Assembly: GCA_022747635.1 (NCBI GenBank)
Contig: JAKTNV010000023.1
Coordinates: 4,944,848 to 5,008,847 of the forward strand
Direction: 5' to 3'
DNA: 64,000 nt
Origin: Hetaerina americana
Taxonomy: Eukaryota; Arthropoda; Insecta; Odonata; Calopterygidae
The first letter of the stretch is position 1. Each line of letters begins with the position of its first letter. The position numbers and the translations under genes are program-made. Below the pieces are notes generated by a model. It was not told the origin of the DNA. It saw nothing but the letters and a program-made list of their open reading frames with translations, and did not search any database. This document shows positions 26,910 through 37,800 of this stretch, piece by piece.

Positions 26910-27065
26910 GTCCTGGTGGACGCCGGGCAATGTTCTCACCTGCCAACAAATAGGTCGCAGATTGTTGCCTTGGTGGGCTTTCCTCCACTTCCCGGGCATG
27001 GGTGTTTGCAATTGTTTTCTATGTTACCTTTGCAGGTTAGGTGGAAGACGGGACTATATAAACTC
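26910..27065 (+). mobile_element. SINE family 3, diverged copy
   Basis: The head GGTGGACGCCGGGCAATGTT and the body GGTGGGCTTTCCTCCACTTC, GGGCATGGGTGTTTGCAA align with the SINE at 21,935. The B box has decayed (CGCAGATTGTTGCC), so it is unlikely to be transcribed. Confidence 0.6.
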
Positions 27066-27219
27066 AATTTGGTCCGGAAAAAATTAATAATGACATTCTT
27101 TTGGATCCTAAAATTTAACTAGTTTTCAAAAAATGAGCACTAAGTTTTGTGTAGTTTACTCACAACAAAACATTTGCATTATTATCATAATTATTAAGTA
27201 ATCTACCGATCTACCGGTG

Positions 27220-30200
27220 AGGAAGGTTTTGGATGGACACAACCACCAAATAAATATTTTGTGACTCTTAACAAAACACAATCCAGCAACCTACTCTACA
27301 TCAAGTCCATCTTCATCTCTGTGTACTTCCTTCCTCCCTTCATCCCATTCAACATTCGTATCCGGTTCCTGCCCTTTCCTCGTTTGCCTAACATTCTCCT
27401 CTCTATCACAGTCTTAAACATCCCACTGCCGATCAATACTCCCTTCATCCATTTTTCCTATCTCCTAAGGATTTCTCCCAAAAAACCCCTCTCTTCCCCT
27501 ACCATGCCAAGTACTTCCTCATTTGTTTTCTTCTCTGTCCATTTCACCTTCTCCGTCCTTCTCCACACCCTCATTGCAAAAGCCTCCATTTACATCTATC
27601 CTCCAGTTTCAATGACCATGTTTCCACGCCATACATAACTACGCTCCATATCAAAGTTTTCACGAGTCTTTTCTTAAAATTCTTACCCAGCAACCCTGTC
27701 ATCAACTCCCTCCTCCTTGTGAAAGCCTCTTTGCCTAGCACAATTCTTCTCTTTAGGTCCAAACTACTTTGGCCAAACTGGTCCAAAACACTTCTGAAAT
27801 TTGTAAACTGTTCTACCTGCTCTAGAGTTTGCCCTAGCATTTTTATATTTAGGTTAGCCTTTTTCTTTCTGGAAAATTGCATAAACTTTGTTTCATTAAC
27901 ATTGATTCTCATCCCATATCTATTGCACTGAGTTTCCAATTCACTCAGCAATGTTTCTAACCCCTTGGCTGACGGACACATTAGAGTTTGTCATCAGCAA
28001 ACCTAACTAATTTTACGAATTCCCTTTCAACCTTCATTCCTTTTTTCCAGTTTTTCCCATGCCCCATTAATCTTTTCCTCCACATATACGTTGAACAGTA
28101 CCAGTGAAAATGGGCAACCCTGCCTTATACCTCTTCCTTACACTGCCCATGCAGACTCTCCGCTCCCAACTCACACCTGCGCAGTCTGAGACATGTAAAG
28201 TTACGGATTAGCCTCCTGTCCCTCCAATCTATTCCTATTTTCCTCAATACACTCATTAGTTTTTCCCACTTCACTCTATCAAACACTTTTTCGAAATCTA
28301 CGAAACAGGCAAATACCTCCTGGTTGTATTCTATATTCCTCTCGATTAATAATCTCATTACTGCAATTGCATCACGCGTACCTCCCCCCTTCCTAAACCA
28401 AAACTGATCATCCCCTAAGTAATCATTTGCCCAACTCTCTATCCTTCCGTTTATGATCCTGAGAACAACTTAAGCTGTGTCAGATATCAAACTTATTGTC
28501 CTGCAATCCTCACATGATGTAGCCTTTACCTTTTTCAGAATAGGAGCTGACACTGATCTCACAAAGTCTTCCAGCCAGATTCCTTCCTCATTGATACTAC
28601 GAATCAGTCCATCTAGCCTCTTCCTCCCACATTTTCCTAAACATTTCTGTAGTACCGCAGGAATGTTTTCCACCCCAAGGCCTTATTTAGTTTCTTCTTC
28701 CTTAATGTCCTTTCTAGCTCATCATTGAGTATGCCTGGACCTAAGCTATCTTCCTCTACGTCATGTTCCTTTTTTATGCATAACTTTGTTGGTCTAATTT
28801 TTTATTATACAGTTCTTCTATATATTCCTTCCATCTCTCTTGGATCTTTCCTGCGTCAACTATTATGTTACCCACCTTATCTCTAACTGTTAGCATAGAT
28901 CTTCCCTTCTTACTTCCCGATAGTGAATTAACCTTGCTGTGGAGCACACCAATTTCACCCTTCCTCTGCAAACTTTCCATATCCTCACACTGCATCTTCC
29001 ACCATGCTTCTTTTGCTTTATTTGTTACCCACCTCAATTTATTATTCAGCTCTTTGTACTTCCTTTTGCCCAACTCTGTGTTCACATTCTTCCATTTTCT
29101 TCTCTCATCTATCTTTCTAATCATGTCATCCATGATCCAAGGTTTCTTTTAAGTACTTTTGCCATTAAGTTTCTATAATTCTTTTGCGGCTTCCAATATC
29201 CCTTTCTTGATACCTTCCTATTTTTCTTTGATAGTAATTAGCTCTTTAGTCATCAATGATTTTCTATACAGCCTACTGATGCTCATTCTTTGTCAATCCA
29301 TTTAATGCTTCTATCCTTCATTTTCTTACCCGCTGCCTTTGCCTTATCTTTTTCAAATGGACGCTACACTTCAAAGTAAATAAACTGTGGCCAGAGTCTG
29401 TATACCCTCCTAGGAAGCTGTGTGAATTGATCATGCTGTTCCTGAATCTGTGCCTAACCATGATATAATCTAACTGATACCTTTCTGAGTCACCTGGCAT
29501 TTTCCATGTATACGTATGCCATTTGTGGTGTCACAACTGTTTTGGTGATGACTAAACCTAGTCTCCTGCAGAATTCAATTACTTTCTTTCTGCAGTCATT
29601 CCTCATACCTAAACTGTAGTTCCCCACTTCATCATCATCTCATCCTATGCCTACTGTCCGTACCAATCTACCATTACTATCAGTTGTTTCCCCTCAGGAC
29701 CACACGAGATTATGCCCTCTAACTGGTCGTACATCCTATTGACTTCTTCCTCCCTAAGATTGCTTGTTGGCATGTAACAATAACTGAACAATAACTAATT
29801 TTGTTGGTTCTGTTTTTATCTCTACCGGTAACATTCTATCTGTTGCTTGTTTTATGTTTACTGCACCTTTTCCTACCTCCTTATTCAATATTATGACAAC
29901 CTCTCATTGGCTCTCGTCCCTACCGCTGTATATTATTCTATAACTATCTTGCCAGTGATCCCCACTATCCTTTCATCTCACCTCGCATAAGTTAAAATAT
30001 CTATATTCCCTCTTTCCATCTCACACTTAATATTCTCTAATTTTTCTGTTCTCCAAATTTTACCAACGTTCTAACTTCCTACTCTAACCAAATTGGTCTT
30101 CTTCTCTGCCTTCTGTCCAGCTGCTGCTGGTTTTCTTTTGCAAGGGTTTCGTGAGATCACGGACGCAGAAGCCTTACCTCTCCCGGTTCCGGGCACGACA

Positions 30201-30550
30201 CACGGCAGAGTCCCGTAGTTGCCTCTAAATTGTCCGTCATTATAAACTTGGGAATAATAATTGAGGTGGTTTACCGTTGCCTTCCTCAATAGTGTTTTTG
30301 ACGTGACACCATCACTCAATGAGCGCCCCACTGGGGTCAGACGCCTTTACAGCCGCCTCACTGAGGAACAGACGCTGCGTGGACTAACTTTCGTCTGGCT
30401 CCTAATCTGCGACCTATATGGTATGGGTCACCCTAGCAAGAGCAATTATCAAAAATTACAACAGTTAGATTATATTATCATTACGCTCCCGCCAGCACAG
30501 CCCTAGGGGTAATCGGGACGCTCCGAGGATGTTACGAAGTTGTAGACCAT
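27220..30550 (-). mobile_element. RTE-like LINE, nearly full length, decayed
   Basis: Read on the minus strand, a 5' ORF piece (30,331-30,071) ends in KAEKKTNLVRVGS, just before the usual start of an endonuclease. Endonuclease traces include YQLDYIMVRHRFRNS near 29,460. The linker is at 29,133-28,774 (KAKEAWWKMQCEDMESLQRK). RT pieces follow: SAPILKKVKATSCEDCRTIS near 28,550 (xPILKK...CxxYRxI block), FACFVDFEKVFDRVKWEKL near 28,300, and ETQCNRYGMRINVNETKFM near 27,920, then the C-terminal VMYGVETWSL near 27,610. The catalytic FADD falls in a frame break near 28,000. The 3' end carries GGTTTTGGATGGACACA, as at 10,884. Confidence 0.82.
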
Positions 30551-31426
30551 GGGAGGGACGATAACATTAATTATCCCAAAATATATTCCAATGAACGTAC
30601 CCGTATATATACATATTCATATGCAGACATGCTCCATTTAAAGGAGTATCTATTAATAGCGCGCAGGTTATTTATCCCCTATATTTTATGTCACTTAGAA
30701 GTGGCCTGCTCAACGAAAGAATCAAGTTTGAATTTGTGAACCACGGTGTATTAAAAAAAACGATATATCGAACCCTGACAGGGAGGACGTAAAGTCGCAG
30801 TGTATGCTTTCCTTCGGCCAACTCCCAATTATGATACAGACTGTCACATGTCATGTGGTAACATTTGGCGGTGTTTAAAAATTGTGACACACCGTGATAT
30901 ATTAAATCTGTTAACCGACGTGAAAAATTTAAGAATACACTCAAAACCCAATGCTTACTTCTTGTATAGGCTTTTTAATTTAATATAGATGATCCCGGTA
31001 ATCTTTCATGATAATTTCACTATTGACACTCTTGTATCACGTGTCGTTGCATGGTATCGTTACAAGGTATTTACTCTAAAAATATCAATTTGGATAAGAC
31101 TCTACTAATCACATTAATAACTTAAGTGTTGGCACGTTATTACAAATTAACATCTGCATTTCTTTTCGCTAAAATATTTTCTCGAAGAATTCATTACATT
31201 TCATATATTCGCGTCACAGGACCCTTTTTCAGAACGTTTATCCATTTATGTTTTACTTATACATTAACAGGAAATTTTTTGATAATTTCAAATGCAACAT
31301 ATGTCAAGAGTTTCATCAAATTGAGACATATTTGAGGTAAAAGGAACCGCTAAGCAGAGGCGTAGCTAAGTTCACTTTTACCATAGATTTGCTCATTGAA
31401 TCACTTGAGTTATCAAAGTTAATAAA
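30551..31426. other. Unassigned AT-rich DNA
   Basis: No coding exon or repeat family recognised. Open stretches on both strands are short and lack family motifs. Confidence 0.4.
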
Positions 31427-31684
31427 TTGAAATTAATTTAAAAATACTTCGCCTTTCCACATAAACCTCTTTTATTACTACCTAGGTTTCGTTATGGTAT
31501 AACATCATCAGGTAAAAATACAAGTCAAACACAGTATATATAGTTCTGGACATATAGTGGTCCATAACTATATATACTGTGTTTGACTTCTATTTTTACC
31601 TGATGATGTTATACCATAACGAAACCTAGGTAGTAATAAAAGTGGTTTATGTGGAAAGGCGAAGTATTTTAAATTTAATTTCAA
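31427..31684. repeat. Long fold-back element with hammerhead-like core
   Basis: Two arms of about 125 bp are nearly perfect reverse complements around a centre near 31,556. For example ACCTAGGTTTCGTTATGGTA at 31,480 mirrors TACCATAACGAAACCTAGGT at 31,612, and GTCAAACACAGTATATATAG mirrors CTATATATACTGTGTTTGAC. The right arm carries CTGATGA-T-GTTAT-ACC-ATAAC-GAAAC (31,600-31,625). It lies about 0.7 kb upstream of ATAD1. No coding capacity. Confidence 0.9.
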
Positions 31685-31870
31685 CCAAGAATTTCCACCA
31701 AGTGACGCCAGAAACTGTTTCATTTATAAAGTTAATATAGGTAGTTATTATTGTCCTGCCTACAGAATGTAAAAACTAAGCTGTGAACGTATATAGTATT
31801 TCCTTTCACGCATTTCTCTATATCTATCAGCAGAATACGAGGGAACCGTTACCCGTAATATTGCCCAATG

Positions 31871-32122
31871 TCACGTGGCCATCGCATTTCCTATTTTTAA
31901 TAACACAAATCGAAGTCTTGCACCATCTATATGTACATATAGGTAACATAGTTGAATGTTAGAACACACACGATCCGTGGCCAGGCGCACCGTTAACACA
32001 CGTCTTTCTATTTCCCCTTGGATATTTCCATTAATTGTCGCAATAGACGTGGATAGTTCGTTCGCCAGAACAATGAATTTCGTTTGGCCCGCGGGATCGA
32101 TCAATTGAAACCCAAGGCTCAT
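31871..32122 (-). CDS. Short ORF divergent from ATAD1, unknown
   Basis: An 83-codon minus-strand ORF starting MSLGFQLIDPAGQ, with ANELSTSIATINGNIQGEIE in the middle, in a locally less AT-rich stretch. Its ATG lies 274 bp from the ATAD1 ATG, head to head. A stop codon sits directly before the ATG, so the start is fixed unless splicing intervenes. The first 45 residues look more protein-like than the rest, so it could be a first exon followed by read-through into intron, but I see no strong donor. I do not recognise the product. Confidence 0.3.
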   Translation of the reverse strand: MSLGFQLIDPAGQTKFIVLANELSTSIATINGNIQGEIERRVLTVRLATDRVCSNIQLCYLYVHIDGARLRFVLLKIGNAMAT

Positions 32123-32395
32123 TTATTACTTGACCAGTATTAGCTATGCTCGGCCGTGGAAGCGGCAGGAACTATGGAACAATAGAGAGTATTTAGCGGT
32201 GGTGTGATAGTTAAGGGTTTTTGTTCTATGAAGCATTTAGATTGTTGGGATAATATGGTTTTTTTAAGGAATGGTTATGATTGACTCCTATGTTTTGACA
32301 CATATTCTTGCCCTAAAAAGTATTCCGTCGTTGATTCCAAAGCATCGCTGGTAAAGTTTATGTGGAACTGAGTGTCTAGGGAAAGGGCATTAACG
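32123..32395. promoter_or_regulatory. Possible bidirectional promoter / ATAD1 5' region
   Basis: A 273-bp interval between the ATAD1 start codon and the divergent short ORF. It must contain at least ATAD1 5' UTR sequence unless a non-coding first exon lies upstream. No TATA box at a convincing distance is visible. The call rests on position only. Confidence 0.3.
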
Positions 32396-35300
32396 ATGGG
32401 GATTTTTGGTGACAATTCAATAAATAAGACGGAGGTAATAGGAGTAGTTGTTAGACTTACCATCCTTAGTGCCATTTCATTTTTTAGCCTGAAGTGGGTT
32501 TTAAACCAAATCGATCCAACTGTTAATCAGAAAAAGAAGGCCATTGAAAAGGTAAATGTTTTCCATTATCAATTAAGAATGTATTATATTAGCCAAATTT
32601 TCACGCAATCTCTATTTTTCTTAAGGCCAATAAGATTTGCAAACGGCTGGGACTGACCGTGGGAAAGCAGGTATGTTTTTTACATTCCTTCGTGGTTATT
32701 GTAGGTGAGTTGATATGAAGTCATTTATAATTCAAACAATTCTGTTTTAATTGCAGTTGACAGATTATGAAATGGTAATTGCCAGCCATTTGGTTGATCC
32801 AAGTGACATTTCTGTATCATGGAGAGATATAGCAGGCCTAGAAGATGTAATTCAAGAGCTACAAGACACTGTTATTCTTCCAATACAGAGGAAAGAGCTT
32901 TTCTCTGATTCGCAGTTAACTCAGCCCCCTAAAGGTAGTTCATTGTATTTCATTGTTTAGTTTCTCAATATCTTTCCTTCTTGGTGTATGGTGACTCTTA
33001 TTCACGGTCTGCCCTTCACGGGTATAATAAGCGAAATGGTTATTTTTTTTAGGTGTGCTGTTGTACGGACCTCCGGGTTGTGGTAAAACATTGATTGCTA
33101 AAGCTACGGCAAAGGAAGCAGGAACGAGATTTATCAATCTTGATGTCTCAATACTTACGGACAAGTGGTATGGAGAGAGCCAAAAGCTGGCCGCTGCAGT
33201 TTTTACGCTCGCCGTGAAAATTCAGCCCTGTATTGTTTTTATTGATGAAATTGGTAAAGCATGTTATTGATTATTTTTACCTCTCCTGTATTGTGTACTT
33301 TTAATATTTCACATTTACAATGAAAATTGGAGTGTGTGAGTTTTTTTGGGCAATGTGATTAAAGTCAGATGCCGTATTTCACAATAACCTCTTAAATCAG
33401 TGTTTGTTCAGTAGTAGAATACCTGCAGTGTACATTTTCCCGTATTTAGGGTAATAGCGAAGTGGCGTCAGGGAACATGAATTATTTGTGTGTTGAATTT
33501 AGGCATTAGCATTTTTCATGTTAGGATCAAGGTAGGAATCCTGAGGCCCAGGTCTGTAATTTTTCTCTCTACAAAGAAAGGAAACACATTTTCTTCATTC
33601 CAGTGTGTCAGTGACTGACTGAGAAAGCTTAATCTGCTGGCTGGCATTACTATCTGGGGATCTTCATTTTTTTTAAATTGCCATTTGGAGGTTAGTTTGA
33701 CCATAGTTATTTTTGAAAGTAGGGATAATTAGTTTTAATTTTATCCAAGAATTCACATAATGTTGTGTAGAAAATGTCAATGGACAACAACCTTGTCTGT
33801 GCTGCAAAAATGTAACTATGATAACAATAGAATGCAATAAGGAAAAGAGCAAGCTAATGTTTAATCCATTAGTAGACATTTCATCAGAAGAGCCATTCCA
33901 TTAGCCGTTACAATCTCAAGCAAAGAAGTTAGTCCTCCCCAATTTTAATCCTCTGGAAATATGTCAGCTATGAATATAGTCACTCAGAGTAGCACTTTAT
34001 TCTATTCCAATGTATTTCATTCCCCTGTTAAAATAAGAAGAACACTGAGAAAATATATTTATCCATCTTAAATGAAGACATTTGGTTTATTTAATATAGT
34101 TCTTGCATTTAAAACCAAGCAGCCCAAATCATCATAAATAGACTAGAATTTTATTGAATAAAATATTATTTTTGCTGTAGGGAAAAAGATATTTTGAAAA
34201 TGCCATTATTTAAGAGAGAAGTGAGGGAGAAAAACGTGTGTGTTATCATTGGGAAAATAAGGTACTTGGAAGTCAGAAATTTTTACAATGAATGTAGCTA
34301 CTTCATCTAAATTAGCTGCAATATTGCTGATTTGTGATAATTAGTAGGAACCAGTCAGTTGAAATTATTATTAGTGTTTCAAGAAATGGAAATTCTGTCA
34401 TCACCCTAGTAAACAAACTATCAGTCTAAGTATAGGCAGGACGTAAAAGCACTTGAACCAATTGTGATGGGTGTAGTAAAGAGATGGGAATCTAAGACTA
34501 ATTACATAAGAATTATCTAAAATCCTTTTGCTGAAGCTTGAGTTACTCCTCATAATTATCTGAAATGGGAAATTAATCTCTCTGGCTAAATTAATCTCAC
34601 ACTGGCTAAATTCTCCTTCAGAGAAAGCTTCAAGTTGTGCTCTCTGGACTGACATGATTGAATCTCCCGTCGTAGTCTACTGAAAGTTGTGTCACGAGTT
34701 AAGAAATTGGGCTGGGTGACTCAATATCTACGGGAAATTCATCTTTCTCCTTTCTGAGGAGAATTGGGTTACCAGGCTTGACTTGGGGGGCTTCAGCTCT
34801 GTTAGGACATTTTGAATTATCCTTATAACAGTCATAGTTTCTAAAAAGAAATATGTCTAAGATCCTTCTATATCCTTTTCCCGGATTGAACTCTCTCACT
34901 CTTTTTCTGAAGCTCATTTTTGTTAGGACAACTTATTCATATGCTCCCAGAACACGTAATGTTCCCTACTATTTTCTTTAATATGCAGCTGAAAGTCATT
35001 GTTTTCATATTACTTGGCCCTTATTTTTTTACCCATTCATAATTGCTGTCGGGCACAAAAATTCTGCTGCATTGAAATTAGAATCCATGTTAAAAATAAG
35101 CCATGAAATGCATTCAATGGGGTATCATGCTCACCTGCACATGACACCATAGCAAAATGTTAAGGGAAAATAACTCAGTAATGTTTTCAGCTTGTGGGAG
35201 TTTGTGGACCTTTTTATTTGATAATTTTTTGATGAATATTTTTCTCTTCCTCTCCCATATCCTCCCTTATCACTCACCCTTCCCACTTGGTGATGGCACC

Positions 35301-37173
35301 CCCTGCCACGCACCTTTGTGGTGGATCTTGGGGTATTCATGTGGTTGTCGACCTCTTTAGAAATGCTAACCATTTTTAGAGATCAAGGGAATGCCCATAG
35401 AGGACCTCCTAGCCTGGAGTTAACGTGATAGTATCTCTGGTTGATTACAATGTGTTGGGACCAATGAGACTTGAGTGTCTTGGAGACCACAGTGTGTGAT
35501 GGCAATGCACCAACTTTCGATATTCATCACTGACCTCACAATGTTTCAGTTCAGTGGGAAACAATTTGGTTTAACTGTTAAAAATTTACCTGTTGCCAAC
35601 AGCATCTAATAGCTACTATTTTTATGGGGAGAGAAACATGTTCATCGTTTGACACATCCTATTGAAAAAATGCGAATAGAATTTGTTTGGCATTTCCTAG
35701 CATTGAATCTGTTAATGTTGTGAATATTTGGAGTAACACATTCTAAATTGGGCGAATCTTGAAATGAAAGCTGAAACTAATTTGTATGTATGGTATTTCT
35801 TTCACACATAAATGTTTACATATTGTAGTGCTGAATATGATTTTAATGCATAGTAAAATGACATCCTTTTGGCTGAATTAAAGAGATTTTCTACAAAATG
35901 GGAGACTCAATATAGCAGTGTCACCAATATGAAGAAGAAATTGAAAGCTATTGATTTCATTCCTAAGATCCATTTCCCGAAGCAACAAGTCAATCTACAA
36001 ATCCCTTTAAGTTTGCACGGACATTCTTTTAATGACATTGAAGCTACCAATCATTTATTATGCCCCTATCTGCTAGGGTTTTATGGTTTGAAATGGTTTT
36101 ACGAAATAAATATTTTTAAAATTGGCTGTATAGGGCTTTGAAATTGACTCGAAGCTTAAACTCGCTTCCCTCAGATTGTGATAGTCTAAGCTTTGGCTTA
36201 TAATTAACAGTGGGTATGGTCTTTATTTATCTATTATAATTTTTTGTTGCATGGCAATAGATGCATTCCTACGGATGAGAGCTGCTCAGGATCATGAAGC
36301 TACAGCAATGATGAAGGCTCAATTCATGTCCTTTTGGGATGGCTTAATCACAGATCAAGTTTGCACGGTTATTGTAATGGGAGCCACAAATAGGCCACTT
36401 GATCTGGACAAGGCCATTCTGCGACGGATGCCTTCAAGGTTCAACATTGGACTGCCAGTAGGTGTCTGTTCACTTAATTAGTCGTATGTAAATATTTTAT
36501 AAGGGTTTCTAATGTTTTGGATGAAGGTGGCTTCCTACATGAGGACCTGGGTTCGAATCCCAGAGGGGACAGGATTTTTCAGGGGTGTCCCAACTTGGGT
36601 GCCATATTGACTAACTATTTCTGATGCCGAAAATGACCATAGATGTCAACTACTAATTGTCTCATTTTAGTAGAATCATATTCATTTGGGTCTTTCATTT
36701 CAGGATCAAGCACAAAGGCTCAAAATTCTTAAATTAATTCTGGGAAGAGAACCTGTAGCAAATGATGTAGACTATGATGAATTGGCATCGGAGACTGTAG
36801 GTTTTTCAGGATCCGATATTAAAGAACTTTGTCGAAATGCATCTCTGTATAGAGTTAGAGATTTCAACAGGACTGCTTCATTGAAAGGGTAAGTTGCTGA
36901 TTTCTAATGTTCCTTGTAGTTATGTTTTTGGGTCCTTTGAATGTTCTGCTGTTTGTCCCTAATAAATGGTTTTTCCAAGATTAGTTCGATATGGTTGAGA
37001 TTTGTATGATGCAAGTACTTTTAGTTTAATTCATGTTTCTTCTCATTACTTCTAGGCCTGTTGAAGATGAATTTCAAGATGCTCTGAGGCCAATTACTAT
37101 GGAGGATCTCACAGCTTCAATTAATAAGTTTAAGGAATCGAAGTTTTTTTGTGCTGCTGGCTTTTATGGTTAA
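32396..37173 (+). CDS. ATAD1: ATAD1 / Msp1 mitochondrial outer-membrane AAA ATPase
   Basis: ATAD1 extracts mislocalised tail-anchored proteins from the mitochondrial and peroxisomal membranes using ATP. Coding exons: 32,396-32,551; 32,626-32,670; 32,757-32,934; 33,053-33,253; 36,261-36,457; 36,704-36,888; 37,056-37,173. All borders are GT/AG and phases match, giving 359 aa, close to the 361 aa of human ATAD1. An N-terminal membrane segment ([19 protein letters not shown]) is followed by [12 protein letters not shown]. Next come Walker A GPPGCGKT, the pore loop KWYGES, Walker B IVFIDEID, sensor 1 GATNRP and the arginine region LRRMPSRF, then [15 protein letters not shown]. The stop follows FYG. 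Relatives include Drosophila nmd. No damage is seen. The start ATG has C at -3 and G at +4; a longer in-frame start at 32,372 is not ATG. Intron 4 is 3 kb. Confidence 0.97.
33254..36260. other. ATAD1 intron 4 content
   Basis: A 3-kb intron without a recognised mobile element. Open stretches on either strand are short and show no family motif. Confidence 0.5.
36525..36640 (+). repeat. tRNA-like SINE fragment in ATAD1 intron 5
   Basis: GAGGACCTGGGTTCGAATCC contains a perfect B box (GGTTCGAATCC), and GGTGGCTTCCTACATG stands where an A box would be. GGGGTGTCCCAACTTGGGTG follows. The acceptor stem does not close, so it is read as a SINE remnant rather than a tRNA gene. Confidence 0.5.
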
Positions 37174-37639
37174 TAGAAAGAAATATTAAAGAGTATTTAA
37201 AGCTTCATAATTGATTTTTGTTATTGCATTTAAGAATCATGGATGAGAAAAATAGAGAGCCATGATTGACGGAGTGTATCATTCATCAAAGCTTGTACAT
37301 ATTCCTCGGTCTCAAAAAGTGAATATTAGCATTATGTCTCTATTTTTAGAAGTTACCAGTGTTTCAGTGGTTAGTATGCAGCCATCTTTAGTGTACATTT
37401 AAGCATTTGCAGTGATATTGTGGTTATCACAGTTTTATTTCATTCATTATACACACATGAAACAAGTGATTGCAAGGACACTTCTGAAAAATTTTGTCTA
37501 TTTCGTAGTTTTTCATATTTCTTTTGAATTAATTTAGAGCTCCTTACCAGGAAGTGTGGTGGAAGGTTCATTTAATTAAATATAATTTGTATTAAATATT
37601 CAATTGTTTCTGGCTCAACCTTGTGGAAATTCATTTTAC
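37174..37639 (+). other. ATAD1 3' flank
   Basis: AT-rich sequence after the stop codon, expected to hold the 3' UTR. ATATTAAAG-type words occur soon after the stop. A canonical AATAAA is found only at 37,766, inside the fold-back element that follows. Confidence 0.35.
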
Positions 37640-37800
37640 TAAAATTAAGAATACAAAGTATCTTTCCACTGTCCTTTATTAGCGTACAACCGGTTTCAAT
37701 GCTCTGCTCAAGCCTTATCATCAGTACCTGATGATGACGCTTGAGCATTGAAACCGGTTGTACGTAAATAAAGGACAGTGGAAAGGTACTCTTAATTTTA
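37640..37800. repeat. Fold-back element with hammerhead-like core (second family)
   Basis: Arms of about 75 bp mirror each other around 37,722: CCACTGTCCTTTATTAGCGT and ACGTAAATAAAGGACAGTGG, CAACCGGTTTCAATGCTC and GAGCATTGAAACCGGTTG. The right arm has CTGATGA-T-GACGC-TTGA-GCATT-GAAAC, then palindromic ACCGGT (37,728-37,758). The sequence differs from the fold-back at 31,427 apart from this core. Confidence 0.88.
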
